Shown piece after piece: positions 9,790 through 20,392 of a stretch of 64,000 nt of DNA (positions within the stretch are counted from its first letter, which is position 1; every line of letters begins with the position of its first letter). A program made the position numbers and the translations under genes. The notes under the pieces are model-generated. The model did not search any database and was not told where the DNA came from. It saw only the letters and a list, made by a program, of their open reading frames with translations. Source of the DNA: Planctomycetaceae bacterium (lineage in GTDB: Bacteria > Planctomycetota > Planctomycetia > Planctomycetales > Planctomycetaceae). The stretch covers positions 56,351 to 120,350 of the forward strand of contig JANQRQ010000051.1 of the NCBI GenBank assembly GCA_028284485.1, given 5' to 3'.

Positions 9790-9810
9790 ATCGCACGGCG
9801 AGCGTGCGAT
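9790..9810. terminator. Hairpin between convergent genes
   Basis: An 8-bp perfect stem (ATCGCACG/CGTGCGAT, loop GCGAG) lies in the 122-base gap between the plus-strand sulfatase and the minus-strand propeller gene. Its position fits a bidirectional terminator, but neither side has a clear T tract. Confidence 0.4.
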
Positions 9811-9888
9811 TGGCATCGCGGGTTACGCCGCCGAGCCAATGCCGCCCAACTGCGCACGCGCTGCACATTTCGGTTGCCGCTACTCAGC

Positions 9889-12800
9889 CTACTCCGCCCC
9901 CGTACTGGTGGGATCGGGACTCGTCCGAACGATTTCAATTGCTGACAGCAGCGGCATCGCCTCGGGTGATGCGACAGCGTTTTTCGGCCGCAGTTCGATT
10001 TGTAGATTGTCAGTCACTCGAATTTGTGGAATCTCGCGAATAACGGCTTTCGCTGTTCCTTCCGCTGCAGCAACGATGTCGAAATCTTCAACGGCTGTTT
10101 GACCTTGGACGACGATGTCGAAGACGCGCGATCCGCGATTCGCATCAAATACCTCGGCGAAATGCAGTTTCACCGAGTAAACGGCCGCATCATCGGTTTT
10201 CCCCAGGACTGGAATCGAACAACTGGTCAACCCGCGTGCCGTTGAAGCAAACAACCAAGGCGACTCGGTGCCGGCGATGTTCAGTGATGCCTCATTGAGG
10301 CTGGCATAGCCACCGTTCTTTTGAAACTGCGGCTCGATGTCGAGGGCCAAATCAAGGCTTGTTTGCCGACTGGGGGCAGGTCGCGGATAGGCGAGCCAAA
10401 TCTTGCCGTGGGCATCGCGTCGGTCGCCAGGTGCACCGAGATTAAGTGCCATATGCTTGACGGGAGTTTGCGCCCCGACGGAGCTGTATATGGCCCAAGG
10501 TGTGCGATCCTCGCGCGGTTCCATCACGATTGTCGACGCGATGGAAAACAGGCAGACGCACCCGGCGCTGGCCTCAGGGATCATCAACAGTCCGTTGGCC
10601 GGAATCATATTGATCCAGCAGCCGGTTCGATGGCCTGCAAAGTGACTGGTGCCGGTGTCGGTTTGTAAGTCGTAGTAACCGGTAAATCCCGATCGGAACA
10701 GCAGCATGTTGGGGCTGGCTGAAATCATTCCACAATGATGGCCCGACCGCATAATGCTCCAAGGCTCCAGTGCACCAGTCAGGGGATGCTCTCGCATCTG
10801 CTGTGCTCCGGAATACAGGTCGAAGCCCCATGGTTCTGCGATGACTCGATCCTCGACGATGATCGGGCGGTGGCGGTAGTTGGCGTCCTTGGCCCACAGA
10901 CGCTGGCCGTCCTCGGCGGAGAGCGCGACCAATCGCCGCCGAGAGAATTCGCCACTCATAAACTGCTTCCAGTAGTGACCGTTTGCATTCGCACCACATA
11001 GCAACAGTACGTTGTTGTGGAACATTAGCGTGAGCTTGCCGCCCCCCGTTCCGATTTCACTGCAATCGGTGACGTCGACAGGTTTGGACCACAGTTTCTT
11101 ACCGGTTTTTGCGTCGAGCGCGACAGCCAGGCGAACATCGTAATTTTTCATCCGTTGTTCGGCTCGTTTGAGTTCTTCGCCTGTCAGTTTTTGAAGTTCC
11201 GACTTGTCCTGCCGCAGCAAAGCCGCCCGCTCTTCACTAGTGATCGAACTGTCGATGAAGAAGACTCGTTCGGGCCCGATGGCGATGGTGTGGTGCGCGA
11301 TGGTTTTTCCTGTGTAACTCCACAGTAACTGCTGGGATCGGGTGTCAATCGCGAAGATCGCATCGGTTGCATCGATGGTTGCCTTGCCTCGACGCCGTTG
11401 ACGCTCGTCGATTTCGTTGCGCCTGGTCGCAGTGCCAAATAAGAGGCCATTTTGATAGGCGAGGTATCCCCATTCGTGTGTCTCGTCTCCTGAGGAATCG
11501 GGAATTCCATAAGTGGCCTTGATGTTGCCGGTCGCCGCATCAAACTCGACACACTTGCCACGGATCATGACAAATAAGCTGTTATCGCTGGCGACGAGAT
11601 TGCCGGGATTCTCGTTCTTAAAGACACCCGTTCGAACGGCTTCGGATTCTTGAACTTCCCACAGGAACTGGCCGTTGTACGCGTCGTAGGCCATGATGCT
11701 TTCTTGGCCTTGAACGAACAGGCGACCGTTGACGGAGACTGGTCCCACAGCACTTTCGTGGCGGTTGACCATTTTGCCGGGTCCCGGGTCACCGAACCAC
11801 AACACGCCCATACCGCCCCGTACGAGCCGATCGTCGCTGGCGGCCGTATTTCCCGGTTCGGCGTATTGATGCGACCAGTTACCGGCACCTGGCAAGGCTT
11901 GGCGGGTCAGCATAGCCCAATTGCCACGCGATTCGATACTTCCGCTTGCGCCCAAGCCGGCTGCTCTTAGCCACGTGCTAAGTCCAAGAGCACCCGCGGG
12001 GCTGCTTGGTGCGTTCGCCGTACGTCCCAGGACGACCTTACCTCCGAGGGGCTTGAGATGTCGCACGACTGACTGTGCATCTCCGGGAACTTCCCCGGTC
12101 AGCAGCAGTGAGTCGGAAACAATCAGATTCGCAAAGAAGCTTGAATATGGGAGCGGCGACAGGTCGGCATGGTGAATCGTAATACGCGTTCCGTACAAGC
12201 CGGCACTCGCGAGCAGACGACGCGATTCTTCGACCTTGGCCCGGTCCGGTTCGACGCCGTAAATCTTCAAATCGGTCCGTTTTGCGAGCTCATATGCCAG
12301 ACGTCCCCGCTCGCTGCCGAGCACCAGGCAGTATCCTCGGTAATTGCTTCCCAGCTTGATGATCTCTTGTGCAGCTCGCTCGTAGACGTTGGTTAACTCG
12401 TCTTCCGGGTAGGGATTGTCGACGTGCGATTCGGCAATTGCCGTAGCACTTGAAGTGCTAGCAGACTGAGAGAAGCAGTAGATTCGTCCGGTTTTGGTGC
12501 TGGCGACGAGCCGCCCATCGCTGACGGCCAGGCCACGCACCTCGCCATCGACTTCGAGTGAATCTAGTTCTTGGCCATCGGATGCCTGAAAAATGATAAC
12601 GCGATCCTGCCCACCGGCGATAACTTTATCTCCCGCGACAATGAGAGCCGACTCTGCCGTGCAGGGAGTCTTCCAGAGAACACCTTGCTCGAGTGTCTTT
12701 TCGATCTCCGTTTGTTTTACAGCAAGTTGCTCGCGAATCTCGGCCGACTTCTGTTCGTCAGCGCTGCGTAGATCGCGCGAGAGTTGATACACCTCGAGTT

Positions 12801-13920
12801 CGAGTTCATGTCGCTTGCGACTTCCGACGGCGTATTCAACGCGATTGATTCCCAGTATCGATTCGCTGTCGAGGACGTAAGCAACATCGTCGACGACCGC
12901 CATCTGGTCGCCGGTGAACCAACCGAATCCAACTTTGCCGTTTGACTGGTCGAGTGCGAGGACGTGGTGATCGCCCCAACAGTAAATTTGCCCGTCGGCC
13001 AGCAAGGCCTGCGATCCCCCGACGACGCCGCCGGCCGTCGTGCGCCAAGCTGCACTGGCCTTGTAGGCCATTTCGCCGTTTTCGCGGCTGATTGCCGCAG
13101 GAAGTGAGCGGCCGGACGGGAAGAACAGCGTATCGCTGTTGGCGAGCAAATATCCCTGCGGAGAAAGATCGTTCCGGCCGGCATCGGTTTGGCTGATGTT
13201 GTCTTGCTTCCAAATGACTGATCCGTCCGCTGCATTGACCGCAAGCAGATAGATATTTTCATGAGGAAAGACTCCGGCACCGAAATAGGCGATGCCGTCG
13301 TCGATTAAGATTCCCGTACGAACCGGCCAACGCGAGATCATTTCTCCGCGCCCAATCAGTGCTTCATCGGAAGGGCCTGCTCGCAGTTTCCAAACGGGAC
13401 TTCCATCCTGGGCGTCGAGACAATACGCGTAACCATCGTCCGAGCCAAAGAAGACTTTGCCATCAGCTACGGTTGGAGCCAGACGAATCGGACCGCCGGT
13501 ACAGAATTTCCAAATCTGCTGCCCCGTGTCGCGATTGACGCAATAAAGATGGTGATCGATCGACGAACCGAAGTAGACGCGATCACTAACGATGGCGACA
13601 TGCAGGGCGTCGTCGAATGTAATTCGATCCCGTAAGTCCTTGCCTTCGATCGTGCGATCGAGCTGACCGGCCCAGGCCATTCGCGGTTCGGCAGGTGCCG
13701 CGTAAACCCATTGCTGATTCAGAGGAAGGCTAATCGTATCTGGTGTTGAGCCGCCGCGTGAATTGTCACGCAAATATGTTGGCCAATCCGATGCCTGCGA
13801 TGTTACCGTCGCCAAAACGAGCATGAATGCCAGAACAGCAATTGACACTCGCGTCGTGGTGCGGGACCAGACGGACGATGCAACGTGCGGCCGAGAAATT
13901 TGTTGGCGTGCGATTGGCAT
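9889..13920 (-). CDS. PQQ-like beta-propeller protein with embedded methyltransferase fold and malectin-like domain
   Basis: A giant exported protein of 1343 residues from this ATG, which has AAAGGA 7 bases upstream; an ATG at 13950 would add 10 residues. The order is: signal segment (VSIAVLAFMLVLATVTS), a first PQQ-type propeller (SDWPTYLRDNSRGG start; repeats such as DGSPVWKLRAGPS, DRVYFGSSIDHHLYCVNRDTGQQIW) interrupted by a predicted helical hairpin, then a Rossmann-like methyltransferase block (CLVLGSERGRLAYELAK, YGVEPD, around residues 530-560). A second propeller follows (AYDAYNGQFLWEV, LDAKTGKKLWSKP), then a malectin-like C-terminus (VKLHFAEVFDANRGSRVFDI). Propellers and malectin domains usually bind cofactors or carbohydrates. 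An S-adenosylmethionine-type fold outside the cytoplasm is odd and may be non-catalytic. Confidence 0.75.
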   Translation of the reverse strand: MPIARQQISRPHVASSVWSRTTTRVSIAVLAFMLVLATVTSQASDWPTYLRDNSRGGSTPDTISLPLNQQWVYAAPAEPRMAWAGQLDRTIEGKDLRDRITFDDALHVAIVSDRVYFGSSIDHHLYCVNRDTGQQIWKFCTGGPIRLAPTVADGKVFFGSDDGYAYCLDAQDGSPVWKLRAGPSDEALIGRGEMISRWPVRTGILIDDGIAYFGAGVFPHENIYLLAVNAADGSVIWKQDNISQTDAGRNDLSPQGYLLANSDTLFFPSGRSLPAAISRENGEMAYKASAAWRTTAGGVVGGSQALLADGQIYCWGDHHVLALDQSNGKVGFGWFTGDQMAVVDDVAYVLDSESILGINRVEYAVGSRKRHELELEVYQLSRDLRSADEQKSAEIREQLAVKQTEIEKTLEQGVLWKTPCTAESALIVAGDKVIAGGQDRVIIFQASDGQELDSLEVDGEVRGLAVSDGRLVASTKTGRIYCFSQSASTSSATAIAESHVDNPYPEDELTNVYERAAQEIIKLGSNYRGYCLVLGSERGRLAYELAKRTDLKIYGVEPDRAKVEESRRLLASAGLYGTRITIHHADLSPLPYSSFFANLIVSDSLLLTGEVPGDAQSVVRHLKPLGGKVVLGRTANAPSSPAGALGLSTWLRAAGLGASGSIESRGNWAMLTRQALPGAGNWSHQYAEPGNTAASDDRLVRGGMGVLWFGDPGPGKMVNRHESAVGPVSVNGRLFVQGQESIMAYDAYNGQFLWEVQESEAVRTGVFKNENPGNLVASDNSLFVMIRGKCVEFDAATGNIKATYGIPDSSGDETHEWGYLAYQNGLLFGTATRRNEIDERQRRRGKATIDATDAIFAIDTRSQQLLWSYTGKTIAHHTIAIGPERVFFIDSSITSEERAALLRQDKSELQKLTGEELKRAEQRMKNYDVRLAVALDAKTGKKLWSKPVDVTDCSEIGTGGGKLTLMFHNNVLLLCGANANGHYWKQFMSGEFSRRRLVALSAEDGQRLWAKDANYRHRPIIVEDRVIAEPWGFDLYSGAQQMREHPLTGALEPWSIMRSGHHCGMISASPNMLLFRSGFTGYYDLQTDTGTSHFAGHRTGCWINMIPANGLLMIPEASAGCVCLFSIASTIVMEPREDRTPWAIYSSVGAQTPVKHMALNLGAPGDRRDAHGKIWLAYPRPAPSRQTSLDLALDIEPQFQKNGGYASLNEASLNIAGTESPWLFASTARGLTSCSIPVLGKTDDAAVYSVKLHFAEVFDANRGSRVFDIVVQGQTAVEDFDIVAAAEGTAKAVIREIPQIRVTDNLQIELRPKNAVASPEAMPLLSAIEIVRTSPDPTSTGAE

Positions 13921-14103
13921 TCGATGATCCTTTCGTGATTGCGGCGGCATAGGTTCACCTGTTCCGATGCTGACGATACCACACTGAAGTCATGAATTGC
14001 TAATGATCAAGCTAAAATTGTTTGTGCATTTCGATTCGACAATTCTGACGCCTATCGGCTTGTTGCATGCATAGTCGAGGATGAAAATCGTTGCCGCCTG
14101 CTG

Positions 14104-15405
14104 CTAATTGCTCAGCCGAAAGTGCATGTCGGCGAACTTCAAATACTGTTCCCAGTCAAATTCTGTGACATCGTGCTTGCCCGACCTTATGTGGTAACCA
14201 ATTGTGCCCTGCGACGGCTGGTCAACTTCAGGCATTTCTGTCGCGGGAAGTCCAGAAGTCCCCAGAAGGCGATAAACCGGGTCAGCATTCTTGGCAGAAA
14301 GAAACTCACCCCGCGGATCCGCCCAGCGGTCTTCCTGGGCACTGGCGATGTAGACTGGGCGTGGTGCGATCAAAGAGATCAACATGTGTTGGTCGATCGG
14401 TAGTTGGTCTTCGTTGTCGTTGTATTCAATGAAATTGTCGCAGAACCAATGCGGAAACGAGGTATTGATCCGCTTGACAGTTTCCCCAAATCGACGGCGG
14501 CTAAGAGCCGCTCCTCCGCAGCCCGAATTGTTGGAAATCACAAGGGCGAATCGTGAGTCGCGGGCCCCGGCCCAAAGTGCCGTCTTACCCAGTCGGGAAT
14601 GTCCCAACACCGCCACGCGACTTTGGTCGATACTGTCGTCGGCTTCGAAGTAGTCCATTGCGCGACTCAATCCCCATGCCCAGGCACCAATAGAACCCCA
14701 TTGATCGGGGTTCGGCTGAGTTTGGCCTTGCTCGAAATAAAGTGGGTGCACTCCGTTCAGAAAGCCGTCGTCGAAATCCGGGTCGATATCGCCGTAATAA
14801 ATCGTCGCCAGCCCGTATCCTCGGCTCAGGATTGTTTCAACCGGCCAGCGACGGGATGCCTTGCCCCTTGATTCCTCGGTTGCGCGATGTTCAACAATGC
14901 CCTGGTCCGGTTTGGCTCTCATCCACCGGGTCGACAGTTTGATGGCTGGGTCGGGGTAAATTGAGTGGTTTCCGGAAAAGTTCAGGCCGACGAAAGTCGG
15001 GATCGGCTGAGTTTGATTCTTGGGAAGATAGATCAGCATATCCATCGCTGGGCCGTCGTCGGTCTCCGCTGAAAACCGCACGGTGATTTGCTTGCGAATG
15101 GCTTTGCCGTCAAGGGCGTTCTCATCTTGTTCGAAAACGTGGAAAGACAGGTTTGCAGGGCGAGAAGGCGCGATCCCATAGACTTGGGTTTCAAAAAAGC
15201 TAAGAACTTCAGGTCGTCGCGAAGTGTGCCAAGTCGCGGGATCTTTCACTCGCGTTCCGTCAAGCATCGTTAATGGATCGGGCAATTCGAACTGGGGGAC
15301 ATTGGCTTCGTCGTAGTTTGCGTTCGCGGGTTGAGCCAGTGCCGTTCTTGCGGATATCAGAGACGTCAAGAAAACCAATGTCGCGATGAATCGATAGCGA
15401 TGCAT
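14104..15405 (-). CDS. CE15-type glucuronoyl esterase-like hydrolase
   Basis: A 433-residue secreted esterase. The ATG at 15405 is preferred because GGAGA lies 7 bases upstream; an in-frame ATG at 15423 lacks such a site. Signal peptide [24 protein letters not shown]. The alpha/beta hydrolase nucleophile is [19 protein letters not shown] (S270), matching the G-x-S-R-x-G-K motif of carbohydrate esterase family 15. [13 protein letters not shown] and the late His in [11 protein letters not shown] complete the expected site. CE15 enzymes cleave ester links between glucuronate carboxyls and alcohols such as lignin. Here the likelier target is a uronate ester in an algal or plant polysaccharide, which is inference. 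Confidence 0.78.
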   Translation of the reverse strand: MHRYRFIATLVFLTSLISARTALAQPANANYDEANVPQFELPDPLTMLDGTRVKDPATWHTSRRPEVLSFFETQVYGIAPSRPANLSFHVFEQDENALDGKAIRKQITVRFSAETDDGPAMDMLIYLPKNQTQPIPTFVGLNFSGNHSIYPDPAIKLSTRWMRAKPDQGIVEHRATEESRGKASRRWPVETILSRGYGLATIYYGDIDPDFDDGFLNGVHPLYFEQGQTQPNPDQWGSIGAWAWGLSRAMDYFEADDSIDQSRVAVLGHSRLGKTALWAGARDSRFALVISNNSGCGGAALSRRRFGETVKRINTSFPHWFCDNFIEYNDNEDQLPIDQHMLISLIAPRPVYIASAQEDRWADPRGEFLSAKNADPVYRLLGTSGLPATEMPEVDQPSQGTIGYHIRSGKHDVTEFDWEQYLKFADMHFRLSN

Positions 15406-15423
15406 ATTCGGTCTCCGGTACAT

Positions 15424-16038
15424 ACTGTTCGGGGCAGCGTCATTACGCGAAGGGACGCGGTGGCGATATCTCCCGTTAACTGAATCGTTTTAGTATACCA
15501 GAGATTCGCCTGTGCAACCGTGATAACCTGAAGTTACATGGGCATGTTGTCCATGGAACATACGGCCCGGAACCATCGTGTTTTGAATAAGTTGACATTG
15601 GCCCTGTTCTTGACGATTTCCTCGACCATTTGAGGGCTGGTCAGCCGCCTGGATCCAATGGGTGGTGGGGCCCGTCGGTATTGTCCCCCATCGGGGGCTT
15701 GCGGACCCACGATATTACGTCCAGCGGCGCGAACCTGGTCCGCTGGTCATTGTGTTCGGCACCGGCGCTTCACAGGTCAACCGCCAATTCGAATTGGCCG
15801 TTCTCTAGGGCAAACTAACGACGAAGCTGACTGCGTTGCTACAATCAAAGTAGGGCACGATGGTCGGCCAACATCCGAAACTTGGGATCGGATGGCAATA
15901 AACGTGCTTCCGAGATTGAATGTCGTTATGGTGGAGCGTCACTGCTATTTCATTCGGGCGTGAGGCGATTGTCCCATTTCGAACCGCTTTCCAATCTGTT
16001 TCGATTTCTTCCGCACCTACAAACGGGGAACTGACTTA
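15424..16038. other. Intergenic region with 16-bp palindrome
   Basis: About 615 bases between the divergent esterase and sulfatase genes with no convincing coding frame. It contains a perfect 16-bp palindrome (15783-15798) that could be an operator, and a TTGACA at about 15591 without a clear partner. Confidence 0.5.
15783..15798. promoter_or_regulatory. Perfect palindrome, possible operator
   Basis: GCCAATTCGAATTGGC is its own reverse complement. It lies about 240 bases upstream of the sulfatase at 16039 and 378 bases upstream of the divergent esterase start. The binding protein is unknown and chance occurrence is possible. Confidence 0.3.
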
Positions 16039-17457
16039 ATGCAGTCAATTGTTGTTGGCTTTTCATTATTAACGTCCGTTGTCGGATTTACGGTACATTC
16101 CAGCAACGCCGCCGATTTACCGAATTTTGTCGTCATTTTCATAGACGACATGGGCTACGGCGACATCGAACCTTATGGGTCAAAGTTGAACAGCACGCCA
16201 AACCTAACCAGGATGGCAGCGGAAGGGATGAAGCTGACCAGCTTTTACGCAGCGCCCGTTTGTTCTGCTTCTCGCGCGCAGTTGCTTACAGGATGTTATG
16301 CGCCACGAGTTTCGGTCCCTGGTGTCTATTTTCCCGCCGCCAAGAACGGACTTCATCCGCAGGAGCACACAGTCGCAGACTATCTGAAAGAAGTAGGCTA
16401 CGCGACCACATGCATTGGCAAATGGCACTTGGGCGATCAACGAGAGTTTCTGCCGACTCGGCAAGGGTTCGATCATTACTTCGGAATCCCGTACTCGAAC
16501 GATATGCAGCGCGTTCCTAAAGGTGGTGGAGCGCGTGTTACGCCGTTGCTTCGCGACGAAGCTGTTGCTGAGCTGCTTGAAGATGAAGGTCAACGACGTG
16601 TGACGCGCGAGTATACGTTGGAAGCTGTTAAGTTCATTGAAGAGCAAAAAAAAGGACCGTTCTTTCTTTACTTGCCGCATACGGCGATGCACATCCCGCT
16701 ATTTCCTCATGCGGACTTTGTCGGGAAGTCCGACAACGGCACGTATGGCGACTGGGTTGCGGAGGTCGATTGGAGTGTTGGTCAAGTCATGGATGCATTG
16801 CGGAGCAACGATCTAGACAAGAAAACGTTAGTCATCTTCACCAGCGATAATGGTCCGTGGGCATCGAAGGGGCCGGCGGGCGGTGTTTCCGGCCCACTGC
16901 GCGGCAGCAAGGGAGGCACACTGGAGGGGGGCGTTCGAGAACCCACGATTGCCTGGTGGCCCGGCAAGATCGAACCGGGCAGCAGCTGCGATGCCATTGC
17001 GGGCACGACCGATGTGCTTCCGACACTTGTGGCGCTCGCTGGTGCCGAGTTGAGCAGCAATATTCAAATCGATGGTCATAACATTGCGCCGCTCCTATTT
17101 GGGCAAACGACGACCTCGCCGCACAAGGCGTGGTACTACTACCACGGGACAAATTTGCAGGCAGTTCGGTCCGGGCCATGGAAGTTGGCGATCAAACCGC
17201 AGAGTTTGGGTATGGGCATAAAAGAAAAACCGGCCGATCTGCAGTCAAAGGATGTGCGGCTATACAACCTTGAAAAGGAAATCGGTGAAGTAACGAACGT
17301 GGCTGCGCAACATCCCGAAGTGGTGACGCGGTTGCAAAAGCTGGCCGACGAAATGATTGCAGACATTGGTAGTGGAAAGGCAGGGCCAGGTGTCAGACCG
17401 GCCGGGAAGGTGGAGAATCCCGTGACGCTTTATCCCATTCAGGTCAAATCGAAGTAG
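16039..17457 (+). CDS. Type I sulfatase, CSASR variant
   Basis: A 472-residue exported sulfatase starting at ATG, with GGGGAA 9 bases upstream. Signal peptide to about residue 25 (HSSNAAD). Metal-binding strand PNFVVIFIDDMGYGDIEPYG. The formylglycine site is VCSASRAQLLTG with C75; Ala replaces the usual Pro two residues after Cys, a variant known in arylsulfatase A-like families. CIGKWHLGD and VIFTSDNGPWASKGPAGG supply the other active-site pieces, followed by GSKGGTLEGGVREPTIAWWPG. It is the first gene of a plus-strand run with another sulfatase (61 bases downstream) and a TIM-barrel isomerase-like protein. Substrate not readable from sequence. Confidence 0.9.
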   Translation: MQSIVVGFSLLTSVVGFTVHSSNAADLPNFVVIFIDDMGYGDIEPYGSKLNSTPNLTRMAAEGMKLTSFYAAPVCSASRAQLLTGCYAPRVSVPGVYFPAAKNGLHPQEHTVADYLKEVGYATTCIGKWHLGDQREFLPTRQGFDHYFGIPYSNDMQRVPKGGGARVTPLLRDEAVAELLEDEGQRRVTREYTLEAVKFIEEQKKGPFFLYLPHTAMHIPLFPHADFVGKSDNGTYGDWVAEVDWSVGQVMDALRSNDLDKKTLVIFTSDNGPWASKGPAGGVSGPLRGSKGGTLEGGVREPTIAWWPGKIEPGSSCDAIAGTTDVLPTLVALAGAELSSNIQIDGHNIAPLLFGQTTTSPHKAWYYYHGTNLQAVRSGPWKLAIKPQSLGMGIKEKPADLQSKDVRLYNLEKEIGEVTNVAAQHPEVVTRLQKLADEMIADIGSGKAGPGVRPAGKVENPVTLYPIQVKSK

Positions 17458-17518
17458 GTAAGACCGATTTCGACTCATCGTGCAAGAAAGAGTACCGTAA
17501 CTGCAGCAAGGTAATATC

Positions 17519-18994
17519 ATGATTCGATCTGCATGTCTGATCACGATGGCATTCGTTGTGGCGAACACATGGCAGGCGGCCGCGGTGGCTGATGAACCTC
17601 CGCCGAACATTGTGTTTTTGTTGGCCGACGATTTGGGATACAGCGAACTGGGCTGTTATGGGCAAACTTGGATCAAGACGCCCCATATCGACAGTCTAGC
17701 GGCCGAAGGCATTCGGTTTACTCAGCATTATTCGGGTAACGCCGTGTGCGCACCATCGCGTTGTTGCCTGATGACGGGCAAACATCCCGGCCACGCCTAT
17801 ATCCGAAACAATGGTAACCCGAAAGGTTTGGATAACCTTAAGGAGGAGTTTGGTTGGGAGTTCCCCGGCCAGCATTCGATTCCTGACGAAGAGATTACGA
17901 TTCCCGAAATGCTCAAGGAACGAGCTTACGCGACTGCAGCCATCGGGAAATGGGGGTTGGGGCATTTCGGAACTTCCGGCGATCCCAACAGCCAAGGTGT
18001 GGACTTGTTCTACGGTTTCAATTGCCAAGTGCATGCTCACAATCACTATCCGAAGTTTTTGTGGCGAAACAATTCGAAGGATGAATTGCCCGGAAACGAT
18101 CGCACGTTGTACGGAGAAACCTACTCGCAGGACAAGTTCACGGAAGTGGCCCTGGACTTTATTCGCCAAAACAAGGAGCGGCCGTTTTTCTTGTATATGC
18201 CATTTGCGATTCCGCACCTTTCGATCCAAGTTCCTGAGGAATCTCTTGCAGAGTACAAAGGCGTCATTCCTGAAGAAGCCTACGAGCACCGCGGTTACTT
18301 GCAGCACCCCTATCCCCGCGCCGGCTACGCGGCGATGGTCAGTCATTTGGACCGCGACATCGGTAAGATCATGTCGCTACTGAGAGAACTAGGTTTGGAT
18401 GAGCGGACGCTGGTGTTTTTCTCGTCGGATAATGGACCGACGTTTGATCGACTGGGTGGCTCTGATTCGGAGTTTTTTGAGTCAGCCGGACCGTTGCGTG
18501 GGCTAAAAGGTAGCTTGTATGAGGGGGGGATTCGTGTGCCCCTGATTGCCAGATGGCCCGGACGGATTGCTCCCGGAACACACACGAATCATATTTCGGC
18601 CTTTTGGGACGTCATGCCGACACTCGCCGAGATCGTCGGTGTCAATCCTCCGTCCCCTATCGATGGGGTCAGTTTTGCACCGACGTTGCTGGGCAAGCCA
18701 GAAAAGCAAGAGCAACCCGATTACCTCTATTGGGAGTTCCCTGGGTACGGCGGACAGCAGGCTGTTCGTATGGGCGATTGGAAGGCGATTCGGCAAAATA
18801 TGACACGCCGAGATAATCCCGATCCGCTTCGCATTGAACTCTACAATTTGAAAGACGATGTCGGAGAGTCGAAAGATCTCGCCGAAAACCGACCGGAGTT
18901 GGTAGCCCAGTTTCGTGACTTGATGGCAAAATCGCGTACGCGAAGCGAATTGTTTCCAATGCGACCGCTTGATACAAAACCACAACGCAACTGA
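17519..18994 (+). CDS. Type I sulfatase (arylsulfatase A-like)
   Basis: A 491-residue exported sulfatase with AAGG 7 bases before the ATG. Signal peptide ends near AAAVADEP. First metal motif [21 protein letters not shown], formylglycine site [12 protein letters not shown] (C77, canonical CxPSR), [15 protein letters not shown], and second metal motif [16 protein letters not shown]. The [21 protein letters not shown] block is typical of the arylsulfatase A/N-acetylgalactosamine-6-sulfatase branch. It follows another sulfatase closely, and the two differ strongly in the active site, suggesting different sulfate positions. Activity would require a formylglycine-generating enzyme encoded elsewhere. 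Confidence 0.92.
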   Translation: MIRSACLITMAFVVANTWQAAAVADEPPPNIVFLLADDLGYSELGCYGQTWIKTPHIDSLAAEGIRFTQHYSGNAVCAPSRCCLMTGKHPGHAYIRNNGNPKGLDNLKEEFGWEFPGQHSIPDEEITIPEMLKERAYATAAIGKWGLGHFGTSGDPNSQGVDLFYGFNCQVHAHNHYPKFLWRNNSKDELPGNDRTLYGETYSQDKFTEVALDFIRQNKERPFFLYMPFAIPHLSIQVPEESLAEYKGVIPEEAYEHRGYLQHPYPRAGYAAMVSHLDRDIGKIMSLLRELGLDERTLVFFSSDNGPTFDRLGGSDSEFFESAGPLRGLKGSLYEGGIRVPLIARWPGRIAPGTHTNHISAFWDVMPTLAEIVGVNPPSPIDGVSFAPTLLGKPEKQEQPDYLYWEFPGYGGQQAVRMGDWKAIRQNMTRRDNPDPLRIELYNLKDDVGESKDLAENRPELVAQFRDLMAKSRTRSELFPMRPLDTKPQRN

Positions 18995-19102
18995 CCAGCA
19001 GAGCGATTCCTGTCACTAACCGCAATAAGCATGGATTGCCAGCCAGGATTTCGCCTTCGACAGTGAATACTCTGCAGATCGAATGACTGAAGGTAGACAA
19101 TT

Positions 19103-20059
19103 ATGGATCAACGACGACGTCAATTCCTGACAGCAAGTGCCGGAACATTAGCCGGTGCCCTTTGTGGAAGCGTTCCCAGCCAAGCTCAAGATCGCGATTC
19201 CGATTCCTCAAATACTGAAGGGGACAAAGTTCGCAATCGTTTCGCTGTTTCAACCTATTCGTTCTGGCAGTTTCGCCGAGACGAATTGCGGTCCATCGAG
19301 ACTTGCATCGATCAAGCGTCCTCGATGGGTTTCGACGGCATCGAGATCCTGCACCGGCAGATGGAAAGCGAGTCCAATGCTTATCTGCAAAGGTTGAAAA
19401 GGCGGTCCTTTATCAATGGTCTCGATTTGTGTGGGTTTTCGACTCATCAGGGATTCCTATCACCGGACGAGGCTATCCGGCAGAAGAACATCGATCACAC
19501 CATTCATTGCATCGAGTTGGCCTATAAGCTTGGAATACCGACGATCCGCGTGAATACAGGTACGTGGGGGACAAGCAAGAATTTCGACCATCTGATGGAG
19601 AATCGTGGCATCGAGCCGCCGATTGAAGGTTACAGCGACGAAGATGGTTTTGGCTGGGTAATCGACGGTCTTGGCAAATGTTTAAAGACTGCTGAACGTT
19701 GCGGTGTTGTTATGGGATTAGAGAACCATTGGGGGCTCGGCCGGACACCCGAGGGAGTACTGCGTGTTATTGACGCGATTGACTCGCCGTGGTTGCAAGC
19801 CACCCTCGACACTGGGAATTTTCTCGAGGATCCCTACGACCGTTTAGAACAAATGGCGCCGAAAGCCGTCCTCGTTCAGGCTAAGACTTACTATGGCGGA
19901 GGCTTATGGTACGAACTCGATCTCGACTACGATCGAATCGCCAACATGCTTCGCGAATATGGTTATCGGGGATATGTCTCGTTGGAATTCGAAGGTCAAG
20001 AAGACCCGCTGACCGCGATTCCGAAAAGTCTGGCGCTTCTCAAGAAGTCATTCGGGTAA
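19103..20059 (+). CDS. Tat-exported sugar phosphate isomerase/epimerase-like TIM barrel
   Basis: A 318-residue protein starting with the twin-arginine signal MDQRRRQFLTASAGTLAGAL; AAGGTAG precedes the ATG. The rest is an AP-endonuclease-2/xylose-isomerase-like TIM barrel: FAVSTYSFWQF, GFDGIEILHRQ, GIPTIRVNTGTWG, GLENHWGLGRTP, ATLDTGNFLEDP, VSLEFEGQEDP. Glu, Asp and Glu in the last motifs are the expected divalent-metal ligands. Such exported barrels are common in planctomycete polysaccharide loci, though their reaction is generally unknown. It follows two sulfatases by 108 bases and probably shares their transcript. Confidence 0.8.
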   Translation: MDQRRRQFLTASAGTLAGALCGSVPSQAQDRDSDSSNTEGDKVRNRFAVSTYSFWQFRRDELRSIETCIDQASSMGFDGIEILHRQMESESNAYLQRLKRRSFINGLDLCGFSTHQGFLSPDEAIRQKNIDHTIHCIELAYKLGIPTIRVNTGTWGTSKNFDHLMENRGIEPPIEGYSDEDGFGWVIDGLGKCLKTAERCGVVMGLENHWGLGRTPEGVLRVIDAIDSPWLQATLDTGNFLEDPYDRLEQMAPKAVLVQAKTYYGGGLWYELDLDYDRIANMLREYGYRGYVSLEFEGQEDPLTAIPKSLALLKKSFG

Positions 20060-20392
20060 ATCGAGTCACTGAGTTACCCGATTCGATTTCGATCGCGCAT
20101 GGATGGTGACGCCGGCGGCGGTCGCCCTCTAACAACGGCCAGATGAACATCGGTCACTTTGTTTTTCGTTGCGCTTCCTTCGCACCCTACGACGATCCAG
20201 CCGGATTTCGGCAAAAACTGCCGGAACCTAATACCGTGGCGGCCTGTCGTGCGCAATGCAAGGTCGAAAGGCTGCAGCGAGTTTGACGATTGTGCCGATG
20301 ATAACCATTGGGACGCTTTACAAATGTCAATGGATCTGCGCTGCCGTTGAAATTCCAACGCAGCAACGCCGCATTGCAAGGACGAGGGGGCT
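20060..20392. other. Intergenic region
   Basis: About 330 bases between the isomerase-like gene and the multiheme cytochrome gene. I see no gene or clear regulatory element; it probably holds the cytochrome promoter. Confidence 0.4.

Noticed and set aside
12717..13280. 187-codon minus-strand frame
   Set aside because: Out-of-frame shadow of the propeller protein on the same strand.
15517..15548. GTGCAACC resembling the ECF promoter motif
   Set aside because: The second block (GCATTyAAT) is missing at the required distance, so it is not counted as a third site.
17696..18346. 216-codon minus-strand frame
   Set aside because: Antisense to a sulfatase with intact motifs; long antisense frames arise here from codon bias.
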